From an uncultured Odoribacter sp. (GTDB lineage: Bacteria > Bacteroidota > Bacteroidia > Bacteroidales > Marinifilaceae): a stretch of DNA of 32,080 nt. Position 1 is the stretch's first letter. Each line of letters opens with the position of its first letter. Location: contig UQTM01000037.1 of the NCBI GenBank assembly GCA_900544025.1, forward strand, positions 1-32,080, in the 5' to 3' direction. Positions 24,434 to 32,080 of the stretch are shown here, piece by piece. The notes under the pieces are model-generated. The model searched no databases. It was not told the DNA's origin and saw only the letters and a program-made list of their open reading frames with translations. A program made the position numbers and the translations under genes.

Positions 24434-26536
24434 CTACAATCCCTTCCGGGGCAATACCACACTCACCTGCCTACGGTCGCTTCCCGGCTTCATCCGGCAG
24501 GCAATCTCTTTTCCGGCATCGTCGGTCACCCGGACAACCGGATTCTTTCCCCACACCTCGAACACGGCTTCATCGCCGGGACGAAACGAAGTCCTTTCCG
24601 CATAAATCATCGGAATATCGGCCATCTTAGTCACTTCCTGTTCGAGATTTTCTAACTTCCCGGCATTGACAAACGCAATCCGCCACGATTTCGACTCCCC
24701 TTGTTTCAACTCATACAAATGCTGCGGATGCCGGTCAGGCAACGGAAGCTCATTCAGTAAATCAAGATTCAGCGATTCGATACGGTGTCCCATAAACCAA
24801 TAGGGAGCAGGGTCCATATAGCCTAAATTATAATCCACGCTCCACGAAGCCACAGGCTGTTCCGAAACCAGCGCCAGCGTATGTTCTTCCGGAGTTTGAA
24901 GATAGCCGTAGAAATGGGTTTTCTCACAACGCATCAGGGTTGGGAAATATTTATGAAACCAATCGGGATACTTGTCCATATAGGTATCTATCCCTAATTT
25001 CAACCCGGCTTTTTCCGGCTGGAAAGTCACATTTCCCCGGTTGGTCAGCGTAATCTCCATTGCCAGACATCCCCGGTATTCCCGATATTTAATCATACAT
25101 TCCACCCCATCGATCGTCGCCACAAAACAATTATAACCGCTCGGCACCCAACGGGCTTTCACTTCCTGGTTTTCCCGTCTGGCATAAAAACAAGGCCCTG
25201 CTTTTTCTTTCTGCCGGAAAAACGGAATCGTATCGTTCCCCGACTTATTCCGGAAAATCATTTGTTCGATAAAACCATCCCGGCCGATCCGGCATTCCCA
25301 ATTCCCTTTTTTCATGACAGTTTGCCCCATTCCTGTGATCAGACATTTCGCCCATGGCGGCACCAGTTTCATCTTGTCCGTCCGTTTCAGAAATACAAAT
25401 GCAGTCTCATAATCCGGCTTTTGTCCCGGATAAATCCCGTCACCATCTGTAAAATAGATCAGTGCTCTGAGATTCTTCAGTTCTTTTCTCTCTTTTTCCT
25501 GACGGATCAATTCAAATACAGGGCGGAAATCTGTACCTCCCCTGCCCTGGATCTTAACGTTCCGGATGTATTCCTTCCACTCTTCCTCAGAATGGATCAC
25601 ATCCACTTTCTGGATAAAACAGTCGCACTGGACGATATATACCTTCATCCTGCTGAAAAAATTCTCTTTTTCACTTAAAATCCCATAGGTTTCACCCAGA
25701 AATCTCTGTACAGTTTCTCCTGAACATGAACCGGATGTGTCAATGGCGATCACCAGCTCCTCCAGACGGTTTACTTCTTTATACTCCAACGGTTCTATCA
25801 ATGGAATATTTCCATAATGTTCCATTCCAAAGCTGTAAAAAATATAATCAAAGCTCTCCGTATCCAGCTCCACTTCCTCCCGCAGTCTGCAGAACTGCTT
25901 CAGAAATTTCCGGTAATCATATTTACTGCGGTAGATCTCATCCAGTTCTTCCTGCTGATCGTTTGTCTGAGTCCCTGCCCTGCTTTGCATACCGGTCTTA
26001 TTCTGTGAGGTATAAGCAAGGATATGTTCCCATTTTTCCTTTGTTCTCCTGCCTCCTGATGCCTGTCCGGCAGTTCTCTGCCAGAATATGTGATCATCAA
26101 AAGTATTTGTGTTCACCTGTGTATCATCTGATTTTCTTTTCTTCAGGCTGATTTTGCCTTCTCCGACAGCCTTGTCGATCAGCTGCTCTACAAAACAGTC
26201 GCATTCCCTGTCCCATTCACCGGAATCTCTGTCAGGTTCCATGAAAATATGAAGGTACAGACAGTGAAGCAGCATGTGCAGATATCCTCTTCTTACTGCT
26301 GCCGGATCTTCCAGATATTTTTTCATAAGAAATACCGGATTAAAATAAATCAGCTCCCCGTCTGTCCCAATTGTATCAATGCTGCTGTCTGCTTTGTATT
26401 CCAGACTTGTAAATGCCCCGTCCAGATAAGGAAAGTCCAGATATAATTGATTTCTGCAGTTTTGCAGGATTTTTTTTCCGGTAAGTTCCTGCTCTGTTGT
26501 TGTTTTACAGTGAAAAGTCTTTTTTTGGGTATCCAT
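24434..26536 (-). CDS. Chimeric frame: VWA-like metallopeptidase-fold protein fused to a carbohydrate-active protein segment
   Basis: A 700-residue frame made of two unrelated parts. Residues 1 to about 400 (26536 down to about 25,335) resemble the Firmicute VWA-like DUF2201 proteins: an HxxxH-containing helix (LHMLLHCLYLH, residues 86-96, with Met in place of the usual catalytic Glu), a linker, and a VWA domain with a MIDAS DTSGS at 266-270. The family's typical end, VPPWA, is at 392-396. From about residue 405 the sequence changes to a beta-rich Bacteroidetes protein (GNWECRIGRDGFIEQMIF onward) that continues into the glycosidase-like stretch at 23012-24349. The fusion point coincides with the change of organism-type signals in the window. 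Natural fusion is possible but an assembly join is more likely. The ATG overlaps the upstream small gene by 32 bases. Confidence 0.75.
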   Translation of the reverse strand: MDTQKKTFHCKTTTEQELTGKKILQNCRNQLYLDFPYLDGAFTSLEYKADSSIDTIGTDGELIYFNPVFLMKKYLEDPAAVRRGYLHMLLHCLYLHIFMEPDRDSGEWDRECDCFVEQLIDKAVGEGKISLKKRKSDDTQVNTNTFDDHIFWQRTAGQASGGRRTKEKWEHILAYTSQNKTGMQSRAGTQTNDQQEELDEIYRSKYDYRKFLKQFCRLREEVELDTESFDYIFYSFGMEHYGNIPLIEPLEYKEVNRLEELVIAIDTSGSCSGETVQRFLGETYGILSEKENFFSRMKVYIVQCDCFIQKVDVIHSEEEWKEYIRNVKIQGRGGTDFRPVFELIRQEKERKELKNLRALIYFTDGDGIYPGQKPDYETAFVFLKRTDKMKLVPPWAKCLITGMGQTVMKKGNWECRIGRDGFIEQMIFRNKSGNDTIPFFRQKEKAGPCFYARRENQEVKARWVPSGYNCFVATIDGVECMIKYREYRGCLAMEITLTNRGNVTFQPEKAGLKLGIDTYMDKYPDWFHKYFPTLMRCEKTHFYGYLQTPEEHTLALVSEQPVASWSVDYNLGYMDPAPYWFMGHRIESLNLDLLNELPLPDRHPQHLYELKQGESKSWRIAFVNAGKLENLEQEVTKMADIPMIYAERTSFRPGDEAVFEVWGKNPVVRVTDDAGKEIACRMKPGSDRRQVSVVLPRKGL
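25315..25348. other. Probable join between Bacteroidetes and Firmicute DNA
   Basis: The junction lies between the end of the VWA-like domain (VPPWA codons at 25349-25363) and the first residues that fit the carbohydrate-active protein (Met codon at 25315). Left of it promoters are of TAnnTTTG type; right of it they are TTGACA/TATAAT with AGGAGG sites. I cannot place the exact base. Confidence 0.6.
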
Positions 26537-26813
26537 ATTTTTTATCTTTCAGATGAAGCAGCCATACCAGAGAACGCAGCTTTGCTTTTTCCTGTGCACA
26601 TCTTATAAAATTCTCCAGTTCATTTGCGGAAAACCATCCGCATTTCTCGATCTGCTCCATCCTTTCTGTATCCTCATTCTCTATCAGAAGCTCCATTACA
26701 GAACGTATTCTGAGCTTCAGGTATTTCTGTATCTCCTGATATTTATCGGACTCTCTGTCCGGATTTTCCTGAAAATAAATCTCCAGAGCCTGTTCAAGCT
26801 TTCTGTCCTGCAT
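26505..26813 (-). CDS. Small partner gene of the VWA-like protein, unrecognised
   Basis: A 102-residue helical, charged protein starting MQDRKLEQALEIYFQENPD. I recognise no named family; such small helical proteins sit directly before VWA-like genes in gut Clostridia, so a shared complex is a reasonable inference. The start at 26813 is chosen because AGGAGAGG lies 11 bases upstream; the longer frame from a GTG at 26861 has no ribosome site and includes that site in its coding sequence. Its 3' end overlaps the VWA-like start by 32 bases in another frame, so the two are translationally coupled. Confidence 0.7.
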   Translation of the reverse strand: MQDRKLEQALEIYFQENPDRESDKYQEIQKYLKLRIRSVMELLIENEDTERMEQIEKCGWFSANELENFIRCAQEKAKLRSLVWLLHLKDKKYGYPKKDFSL

Positions 26814-26900
26814 CAGATCATCTTCCTCTCCTGTGAAATTACCATAACCACAATATAACACAAAAAAGCTTCATTTTAAAGTCCTGTTCCTGCCCCTCTA

Positions 26901-26928
26901 TTGACTTTTCTTTCTGTTATGTTACTAT
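26901..26928 (+). promoter_or_regulatory. ABC exporter promoter, sigma-70/sigma-A type
   Basis: TTGACT (26901-26906), 16 bp, TACTAT (26923-26928). The transcript would begin around 26935 and reach a Shine-Dalgarno AAAGGA before the ATG at 26971. This promoter type contrasts with the TAnnTTTG boxes left of 25.3 kb. Confidence 0.6.
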
Positions 26929-26970
26929 AAAATCACATATATTCTATCACAGATGAAAGGATTTTATCTT

Positions 26971-28692
26971 ATGAATACTATCAAAAAATTCATCCACTAC
27001 TATGGTCCGTATAAAACGGTCTTTTTTATTGATCTGATATGTGCTGCCGTGATCAGTCTGATAGATCTGGCATATCCTCAGATCCTGCGGACTATGACAA
27101 AAACACTGTTTACTCAGGATCAGTCAAGGATTCTTCATGCACTGCCTGTGATCGCAGGAGGACTCTTTCTTATGTATGTGATCCAATGTCTCTGCAAATA
27201 TTATGTAACCTGTCAGGGACACATGATGGGAGCAAATATGGAACGGGATATGCGGCAGGAATTATTTGATCATTACCAGCAGCTTTCATTTTCCTATTAC
27301 AGTCAGAATAATTCCGGTCAGATGATGAGCAAGCTGGTCAGTGACCTTTTTGATATTTCCGAGTTTGCACACCATGGTCCTGAAAACCTTTTTATCTCTC
27401 TGGTAAAGATCATCGGTGCTTTTGTCTTTCTTTTCTTTATCAATAAGAAACTGGCATTTCCATTGATCATCCTCGTTATTGTTATGTTTTGGTTTTCCTT
27501 TAAGCAGAATGCCCGAATGCAGACAACTTTTATGGAAAACAGACGTAAGATCGGGGATGTCAATGCAAGTCTCCAGGACACACTTTCCGGTATCCGTGTG
27601 GTACAGTCCTTTGCAAATGAAGATATTGAACATAACAAATTCAAAAAAAGCAATGAAGCTTTTCTGCTTTCAAAGCGTGATAATTATCGCTGTATGGGAA
27701 GCTTTATGAGCTCTAATCTGTTCTTTCAGGGAATGATGTATCTGGTCACTCTGGTGTATGGCGGTTATCTTATTGCCAACGGAGAAATGCAGACTGCAGA
27801 TCTTGCCATGTATGCACTTTATATCGGAATCTTTATCAGTCCGATCCAGATTCTGGTCGAGCTGGTAGAAATGATGCAAAAGGGTCTTTCAGGCTTCCGC
27901 CGTTTCCTTGATGTTATGGAAACAGAGTCAGAGATCACAGACGCTCCGGATGCCAGAGAACTTACTGATGTGAAGGGACATGTAAGCTATGAGCATGTAT
28001 CTTTTCATTACAGTGACGATAATACCCCTGTTCTCAGTGATATCTCTATTGATATCCCTGCCGGAAAGTCTGTGGCACTTGTGGGTCCGTCAGGTGGCGG
28101 GAAAACTACTATCTGTTCTCTTCTGCCACGCTTTTATGATGTAACAGAGGGACGGATCACTGTTGATGGAAAAGATATCCGCAGCCTGACCCTGAAGAGT
28201 CTCAGAAATAATATCGGAACTGTACAGCAGGATGTCTATCTGTTTGACGGTACGATCCGGGATAATATTGCATATGGAAAACCGGGAGCTTCTGATGAAG
28301 AGATTATTGCAGCTGCAAAGCGGGCAAGCATTCATGATTTTATTATGGAACTTCCACAGCAGTATGATACCTATGTCGGAGAACGCGGAACAAGACTTTC
28401 GGGCGGTCAGAAACAGAGGATTTCCATTGCACGTGTGTTCCTGAAGAATCCACCGATCCTGATCCTTGATGAAGCTACGAGCGCTCTGGATAATGAGAGT
28501 GAACGATGGATCCAGAGAAGTCTTGAAGAGCTTTCACAGAACCGTACTACTATTACCATTGCGCACAGACTTTCTACGATCAGGGATGCGGATGAGATTA
28601 TTGTGATCACTGAGGATGGGATTGCTGAGAGGGGGACACATGAAGAGCTGTTGGATATGAATGGAGTGTATGCGGCTTATTATAATATGTGA
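26971..28692 (+). CDS. ABC transporter, fused membrane and ATPase domains (exporter type)
   Basis: A 573-residue half-transporter. An N-terminal six-helix membrane domain (about residues 10-305) carries SGQMMSKLVSDLFDISEFAHHGPE, typical of the type IV exporter fold. The ATPase domain contains Walker A GPSGGGKTTI, the signature LSGGQKQRI, Walker B ILILDEATSALD and the switch His in IAHRLSTI, all intact. It would act as a homodimer, or as a heterodimer with a partner encoded elsewhere. The substrate is not evident; lipids, peptides or drugs are all possible. I chose the ATG at 26971 because AAAGGA lies 9 bases before it, over the in-frame ATG at 26953 that overlaps that site. Confidence 0.95.
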   Translation: MNTIKKFIHYYGPYKTVFFIDLICAAVISLIDLAYPQILRTMTKTLFTQDQSRILHALPVIAGGLFLMYVIQCLCKYYVTCQGHMMGANMERDMRQELFDHYQQLSFSYYSQNNSGQMMSKLVSDLFDISEFAHHGPENLFISLVKIIGAFVFLFFINKKLAFPLIILVIVMFWFSFKQNARMQTTFMENRRKIGDVNASLQDTLSGIRVVQSFANEDIEHNKFKKSNEAFLLSKRDNYRCMGSFMSSNLFFQGMMYLVTLVYGGYLIANGEMQTADLAMYALYIGIFISPIQILVELVEMMQKGLSGFRRFLDVMETESEITDAPDARELTDVKGHVSYEHVSFHYSDDNTPVLSDISIDIPAGKSVALVGPSGGGKTTICSLLPRFYDVTEGRITVDGKDIRSLTLKSLRNNIGTVQQDVYLFDGTIRDNIAYGKPGASDEEIIAAAKRASIHDFIMELPQQYDTYVGERGTRLSGGQKQRISIARVFLKNPPILILDEATSALDNESERWIQRSLEELSQNRTTITIAHRLSTIRDADEIIVITEDGIAERGTHEELLDMNGVYAAYYNM

Positions 28693-28769
28693 TTTTGTTT
28701 ATAGTATCCGATAATAAACTGCGAAACAGTTATCTTTATATTTGCAATCTACTGATATATATTATAACA

Positions 28770-28973
28770 GCGCAGGAAAATTAATTGTCTGGCGTGCATT
28801 TGCAGGATACTTAGATATTCTTAGACGATAAAAATATGCGTTATGAGCCCACAGGGTCACTGTCTGAGCGACAGCGAGTTTGACCCTGCGGGCTCATGCT
28901 TTTAGCAGATTTTTATCGCCTTAGAATATCTTAGTGTCCGAAACCGCACGCCAGACAATTAATTTTCCTGCGC
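28770..28973. repeat. 204-bp palindromic element between convergent genes
   Basis: The outer arms are 28-bp perfect inverted copies (28770-28797 with 28946-28973). Inside are less perfect pairings and a core stem, GAGCCCACAGGGTCA (28845-28859) with TGACCCTGCGGGCTC (28881-28895), capped by CTGTC-n5-GACAG. It contains no gene. It lies between the stops of the ABC exporter and the phosphofructokinase gene. It could be a non-autonomous mobile element, a bidirectional terminator or both. No target-site duplication is evident. Confidence 0.85.
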
Positions 28974-28988
28974 GTCCGTCAATCTATA

Positions 28989-30221
28989 CTATTTTCGGTA
29001 TACGAATGACGGGAGGCCGTCTTCACCGCAGGGGATCTGTACTGTTCCTTGGATCAGAGGGCGGGCGTAGTTTATGAAGGCTTCAGTGACGTCAGATCCG
29101 TCTTCTGTGATCCACTCTGATGGAACTGTTTTTTCTTCGTTGCAGATGGCATTGACGTCTTCAAGACCACATTCCATAATATAGGTTCCGTCAGAGGTTT
29201 CTTTGCGGATAAATGAGATCATTTTTCCTGTTTCGCCGTTGAGGGCTGCCTGTACGCCGAATTCTCCGGCTTTGATGGCTTCCTGCTGGTCAGTGGCGGA
29301 CATCATGGATGCTGAGCAACGCTGGCTGACGTTGAGTTCTACAGAACGGGCTTTTACACCGAGGCGGTTTCTGACAAGGTTTTCGAGATATTTACCACAG
29401 CCTGCCAGCATTTTGTGTCCAAAGGTATCAGTGCCTACGGAATTGTCGTATTCACAGATAAATGTGCCCTTGTCGTCATGGATTCCTTCTGATACGCAGA
29501 CAATGACATTGCAGTTTTTCTCAAAGGAGTTCTCTACTGCTTTAAGAAATTCTTCCTGGTCAAAGGCTGTTTCCGGAAGGTAGATGAGAAGAGGGTTGTC
29601 TCCTGTATATTTGCGGGCAAGTGCAGATGCAGCAGTGAGCCATCCTGCGTGGCGGCCCATAATTTCTATAATCGTTACGGATTTCTTTTCATAAACATTT
29701 GCATCTATGGTAATCTCGCGGACTGTAGAAGCTACATATCTGGCTGCACTTCCAAATCCCGGAGTATGGTCTGTGTGGATCAGATCATTGTCGATTGTTT
29801 TTGGTTCTCCGAGGATACGGATATCACTGCCTGTCTGCGCAGCATAACGGGAAAGTTTGCTCACCGTATCCATGGAATCATTTCCACCGATATAGAAAAA
29901 CCAGCCAATATTCATTTCTTCAAATTTCTTAAAAAGTCTTGGATAAACCGGATCTTCCAGTGATTCCGGCAATTTATAGCGGCAGGAACCAAGATAAGCA
30001 CCTGGTGTGACTTTCAGACCGTCAAGTTTCTCTCCCGGAAGTGCTTCGGCAAAGTCAAGAACTGTTCCATTTAAAAATCCTTCAATTCCGTTTATCATTC
30101 CGTAAACATGCTCAATAGCTTCCGGATGACGCATTCCCTCGGATACAACTCCGTAAAGGCTGCTGTTAATTACTGCGGTAGGACCGCCGGACTGACCGAC
30201 GATCAGATTCTTTCTGGACAT
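28989..30221 (-). CDS. pfp: Phosphofructokinase, pyrophosphate-dependent type
   Basis: A 410-residue group II/III-type phosphofructokinase that interconverts fructose 6-phosphate and fructose 1,6-bisphosphate. The phosphoryl donor residues indicate pyrophosphate: GGNDS (residues 112-116) has Asp where ATP enzymes have Gly in GGDGS, and PKTIDND (140-146) has Lys where ATP enzymes have Gly in PGTIDND. MGRHAGW (188-194) is the fructose 6-phosphate site. Donor assignment follows known family rules and is an inference here. The ATG is preceded by AGGAGG at 5-6 bases. It has its own promoter and ends 16 bases from the palindrome. Confidence 0.93.
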   Translation of the reverse strand: MSRKNLIVGQSGGPTAVINSSLYGVVSEGMRHPEAIEHVYGMINGIEGFLNGTVLDFAEALPGEKLDGLKVTPGAYLGSCRYKLPESLEDPVYPRLFKKFEEMNIGWFFYIGGNDSMDTVSKLSRYAAQTGSDIRILGEPKTIDNDLIHTDHTPGFGSAARYVASTVREITIDANVYEKKSVTIIEIMGRHAGWLTAASALARKYTGDNPLLIYLPETAFDQEEFLKAVENSFEKNCNVIVCVSEGIHDDKGTFICEYDNSVGTDTFGHKMLAGCGKYLENLVRNRLGVKARSVELNVSQRCSASMMSATDQQEAIKAGEFGVQAALNGETGKMISFIRKETSDGTYIMECGLEDVNAICNEEKTVPSEWITEDGSDVTEAFINYARPLIQGTVQIPCGEDGLPSFVYRK

Positions 30222-30264
30222 AAGAAACCTCCTGTATCGTTTGATTTAATGTGATTGCTTTTCA

Positions 30265-30294
30265 TTATATCATACAACTGCCTTCCATAGCAAT
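30265..30294 (-). promoter_or_regulatory. pfp promoter, sigma-A type
   Basis: On the minus strand TTGCTA (30294-30289), 18 bp, TATAAT (30270-30265), the last a perfect -10 box. The leader would be about 35-40 nt and includes the AGGAGG ribosome site. Confidence 0.65.
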
Positions 30295-30297
30295 TCA

Positions 30298-30340
30298 ATA
30301 AAAAGGTGTGTTCCCACATCCCCCTGTGAAAGCACACCTT
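30298..30340 (-). terminator. Terminator after the nucleobase permease gene
   Basis: An 8-bp outer stem, AAGGTGTG (30303-30310) with CACACCTT (30333-30340), with a CACA/TGTG inner pairing, followed on the minus strand by TTTTT. It lies 27 bases past the permease stop, just upstream of the pfp promoter. Confidence 0.82.
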
Positions 30341-30366
30341 ATATTTCCCATATTCAGTTTCTGTTT

Positions 30367-31758
30367 TTATTCCCCGAATTCCCTGTGGTCTTCTTCCAGT
30401 TTCTGTTCTATTTTAATCTTTTTTTTTGCCTCTTCTTTCTGCTCATCCCGTGTTTTCGGAAGGATCACATTAAGCATTACTGCAATAATAGTTGCAAGGA
30501 CAACCGGTGATTTACCGAAAATTGTTGTTACCCATGTGGGAAAGCTTGCAAGTGCAGCTGTTGCCTGAGATACACCCATTCCCAGTGCAGCTGCAAGTCC
30601 TACGATAGATGAATTACGGTAATCCATCTCAGCAGAAGCAACCAGCTTCATACCTGTCATTGCGATCGATGCAAATACAGACACAGTTGCACCACCCAGT
30701 ACACACTGAGGAATCGTTGTCAGGATAGCTGAGAATTTCGGAACCAGACCTGCTATACCGAGAATTGCAGCTGCAAGTCCCAGTACCCAACGGTTGATAA
30801 CCTTTGTAGTTGTAACAATACCAACGTTCTGGCTGTATGTTGCTGTGGGAAGTCCGCCGAGCAATGCGCCTACAACGTTAGAAAGACCATAACCAACGAT
30901 TCCACGCTGCAGTTCATCATCCTTAGGTGTTCTGTCCATAGCTCCGATCGTAGTCGCTGAATAATCACCGATTGCCTGAATAGAGTTGATAGCAAATAAA
31001 ATTCCCAGTGCAACACAGGAAGACGGCTCAAACTGTACTCCAAAATGCATCAGAGATGGAAGCTGACAGACACCTGCTTCCCCTATGCTTGAGAAATCTA
31101 CCATTCCAAACGGAATAGAAACCAGATATCCCACTATAATACCGATCAGAATAGATGCCAGTTTCCAGATTCCCTTTCCAAAATGATTCAGAGCTGTAAC
31201 AACGATCAGCGTGAAAAATGCAATTGCCCAGTTCTGCCAGGATCCGTAATTCGGACTGCTGGTACCGCCTGCCATGTAATTAATGGCAGTCGGATACAGG
31301 GAAAGACCGATGGTAAATACGACTGTTCCTGTGATTAGCGGCGGGAAAAATACCCGAATCTTCTTGACCAGCAAACCCATAACAACTGCTACGATACCAC
31401 CAACAATCTCCGCACCCATGATTGCTGCTATTCCATACGATTCCGCTATCGCCTGCATACTTGGCACGTAAGCAAAGCTGACACCCATGATAATAGGCAG
31501 GCCTGAGCCAATTGCAAATTTCGCCTTTCCGCCAATCGGAAACAGCTGAAGCAAAGTTGACAATGCTGCAATGACCAGTGCCGACTGGATCAGGATAACC
31601 TGGTCTTCTCTGGAGAGTCCGCCTGGAACTGCTCCGGAAACGATGATCGCCGGTGTGACACAGCCAACGATCATAGCTACGACATGCTGCATGGCAAGGG
31701 GTAAAGCCTCACTCATGCGGGGAATTCCGTCAGTTTCAAAAATACTGCCTCTCTTCAT
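30367..31758 (-). CDS. NCS2 (uracil-xanthine) family nucleobase permease
   Basis: A 463-residue membrane protein with about fourteen helices that takes up nucleobases with protons. Family landmarks are the LAMQHVVAMIVG helix near the N-terminus, the substrate region around DYSATTIGAMD, and the signature SQNVGIVTTTKVINR with the QN-x-G core. The QN-x-G signature belongs to the xanthine/urate-type NAT branch, so purines such as xanthine are likelier than uracil; this is an inference. I start at the ATG at 31758 because GGGAGG lies 5 bases before it; the frame stays open upstream to 31851 but without a ribosome site and through the promoter. The C-terminal tail is Lys/Glu-rich. Confidence 0.9.
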   Translation of the reverse strand: MKRGSIFETDGIPRMSEALPLAMQHVVAMIVGCVTPAIIVSGAVPGGLSREDQVILIQSALVIAALSTLLQLFPIGGKAKFAIGSGLPIIMGVSFAYVPSMQAIAESYGIAAIMGAEIVGGIVAVVMGLLVKKIRVFFPPLITGTVVFTIGLSLYPTAINYMAGGTSSPNYGSWQNWAIAFFTLIVVTALNHFGKGIWKLASILIGIIVGYLVSIPFGMVDFSSIGEAGVCQLPSLMHFGVQFEPSSCVALGILFAINSIQAIGDYSATTIGAMDRTPKDDELQRGIVGYGLSNVVGALLGGLPTATYSQNVGIVTTTKVINRWVLGLAAAILGIAGLVPKFSAILTTIPQCVLGGATVSVFASIAMTGMKLVASAEMDYRNSSIVGLAAALGMGVSQATAALASFPTWVTTIFGKSPVVLATIIAVMLNVILPKTRDEQKEEAKKKIKIEQKLEEDHREFGE

Positions 31759-31784
31759 AATTGCCTCCCAATTTCTTTTGTACG

Positions 31785-31813
31785 ATTGTAACATTTTTTG
31801 TCCAAAAAAACAA
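31785..31813 (-). promoter_or_regulatory. Permease promoter, sigma-A type
   Basis: On the minus strand TTGTTT (31813-31808), 17 bp, TACAAT (31790-31785). The transcript would start near 31778, just ahead of the ribosome site. I see no purine riboswitch in this short leader. Confidence 0.6.
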
Positions 31814-31836
31814 TTAGACAGCCTAATTATTTTTGG
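31802..31836. promoter_or_regulatory. Dyad over the permease -35 region, candidate operator
   Basis: CCAAAAA (31802-31808) pairs with TTTTTGG (31830-31836) and AATTAG (31812-31817) pairs with CTAATT (31823-31828), giving a near-symmetric 35-bp site that covers the -35 box. No T tract position suits a terminator for a gene here, so a repressor-binding site is the simplest reading. Confidence 0.45.
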
Positions 31837-31918
31837 TCTAAAACTATACAATATTTACTCTTAAAATTTGGTTATTATTTTATCTTTTATATGTATTTTC
31901 CAGTATTTCATAAACCTT

Positions 31919-32080
31919 TCAGTTTATAATCTCAAATGTCCGATACAGATCCAGTCTTCCATAACCCCATTCCGGATTAGGGTAGATCAGATTCAGATCG
32001 CGGACCGCGCCTCTGCTCAGGTAATTTTTTACGCTGTTTCCGGTAAAGTAGGGCTCGTTTTCCCGAATCAGTGACCATTC
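31919..32080 (-). CDS. Subtilisin-like S8 peptidase (CspABC-like), C-terminal fragment
   Basis: The last 53 codons of a gene that continues past the right edge. The translation includes the block SVKNYLSRGAVRD, then YPNPEWGYGRLDLYRTFEI to the stop. The pattern of a helix ending in LxxGAxR followed by (W)GYGxLDLYxxF is the C-terminal end of the subtilisin domain in clostridial Csp-like proteases. Its catalytic residues are outside the window, so activity cannot be judged. It lies upstream of the permease on the same strand, separated by about 160 AT-rich bases. Confidence 0.75.
   Translation of the reverse strand, partial: EWSLIRENEPYFTGNSVKNYLSRGAVRDLNLIYPNPEWGYGRLDLYRTFEIIN

Noticed and set aside
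24434..24436. Programmed amber read-through or pyrrolysine/selenocysteine-type recoding
   Set aside because: No recoding element is seen, and the alternative-frame bridge peptide fits paired one-base errors better.
24434..26536. A new natural fusion of a VWA-like protein with a glycoside hydrolase
   Set aside because: The join coincides with a change of phylum across the whole window and the glycosidase part lacks its own N-terminus, so a chimeric assembly is the simpler explanation.

Overview
The window looks like two pieces of DNA from different bacterial phyla joined near position 25,330. From 1 to about 25,300 it reads as a Bacteroidales gut commensal, possibly Odoribacteraceae-like, though the genus is a guess. 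Most promoters there carry the Bacteroidetes -7 box TAnnTTTG, in several cases with a TTTG-like -33 box. Shine-Dalgarno sites are scarce, and the gene families (DUF1015 beside serC/serA, ComEC without a nuclease domain, short YqgF, stand-alone HsdR-N protein) are typical of that group. From about 25,350 to the end it reads as a Lachnospiraceae-type Firmicute: TTGACA/TATAAT-like promoters, strong AGGAGG sites, a PPi-type phosphofructokinase, a VWA-like protein of the DUF2201 type and a CspABC-like subtilisin.

Layout of the Bacteroidetes part. A truncated metallophosphoesterase (1-177) is followed by a minus-strand serine biosynthesis group, serC-serA-DUF1015 (395-3822), then gcvT (4195-5292). 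A lone STAS protein (5574-5915) and argF (6068-7069) follow. A plus-strand housekeeping run ftsB-like, ruvX/yqgF, def (7274-8593) starts from a promoter that may give a leaderless mRNA. Next are comEC (8666-10642) and the potassium uptake pair trkA-trkH (10713-13501), which converges on an MgtC/SapB gene. A Sua5/YrdC gene and a transaldolase form a minus-strand pair (14300-15564). Between 15.6 and 17.4 kb lies gene-poor DNA holding two or three unrecognised small genes, each bounded by terminators, and an (ATCT)10 microsatellite. An AraC regulator stands divergent to a TolC-HlyD-MFS tripartite efflux operon (17393-22423). A PD-(D/E)XK protein and a broken glycosidase-like gene end this part.

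Layout of the Firmicute part. A VWA-like gene is fused in frame to the glycosidase-like gene at the join, and a small partner gene overlaps its start. Next come an ABC exporter, a 204-bp palindrome, a PPi-phosphofructokinase, an NCS2 nucleobase permease with a dyad over its promoter, and the 3' end of a subtilisin gene.

I did not find a convincing new multi-gene system. The best leads are the DUF1015 protein beside serC/serA, a lysine-type phosphoglycerate dehydrogenase, the unrecognised genes at 15.7-17.1 kb, and the compensating-frameshift signature at 24.4 kb. The striking fused gene at 24.4-26.5 kb is more likely an assembly chimera than biology.
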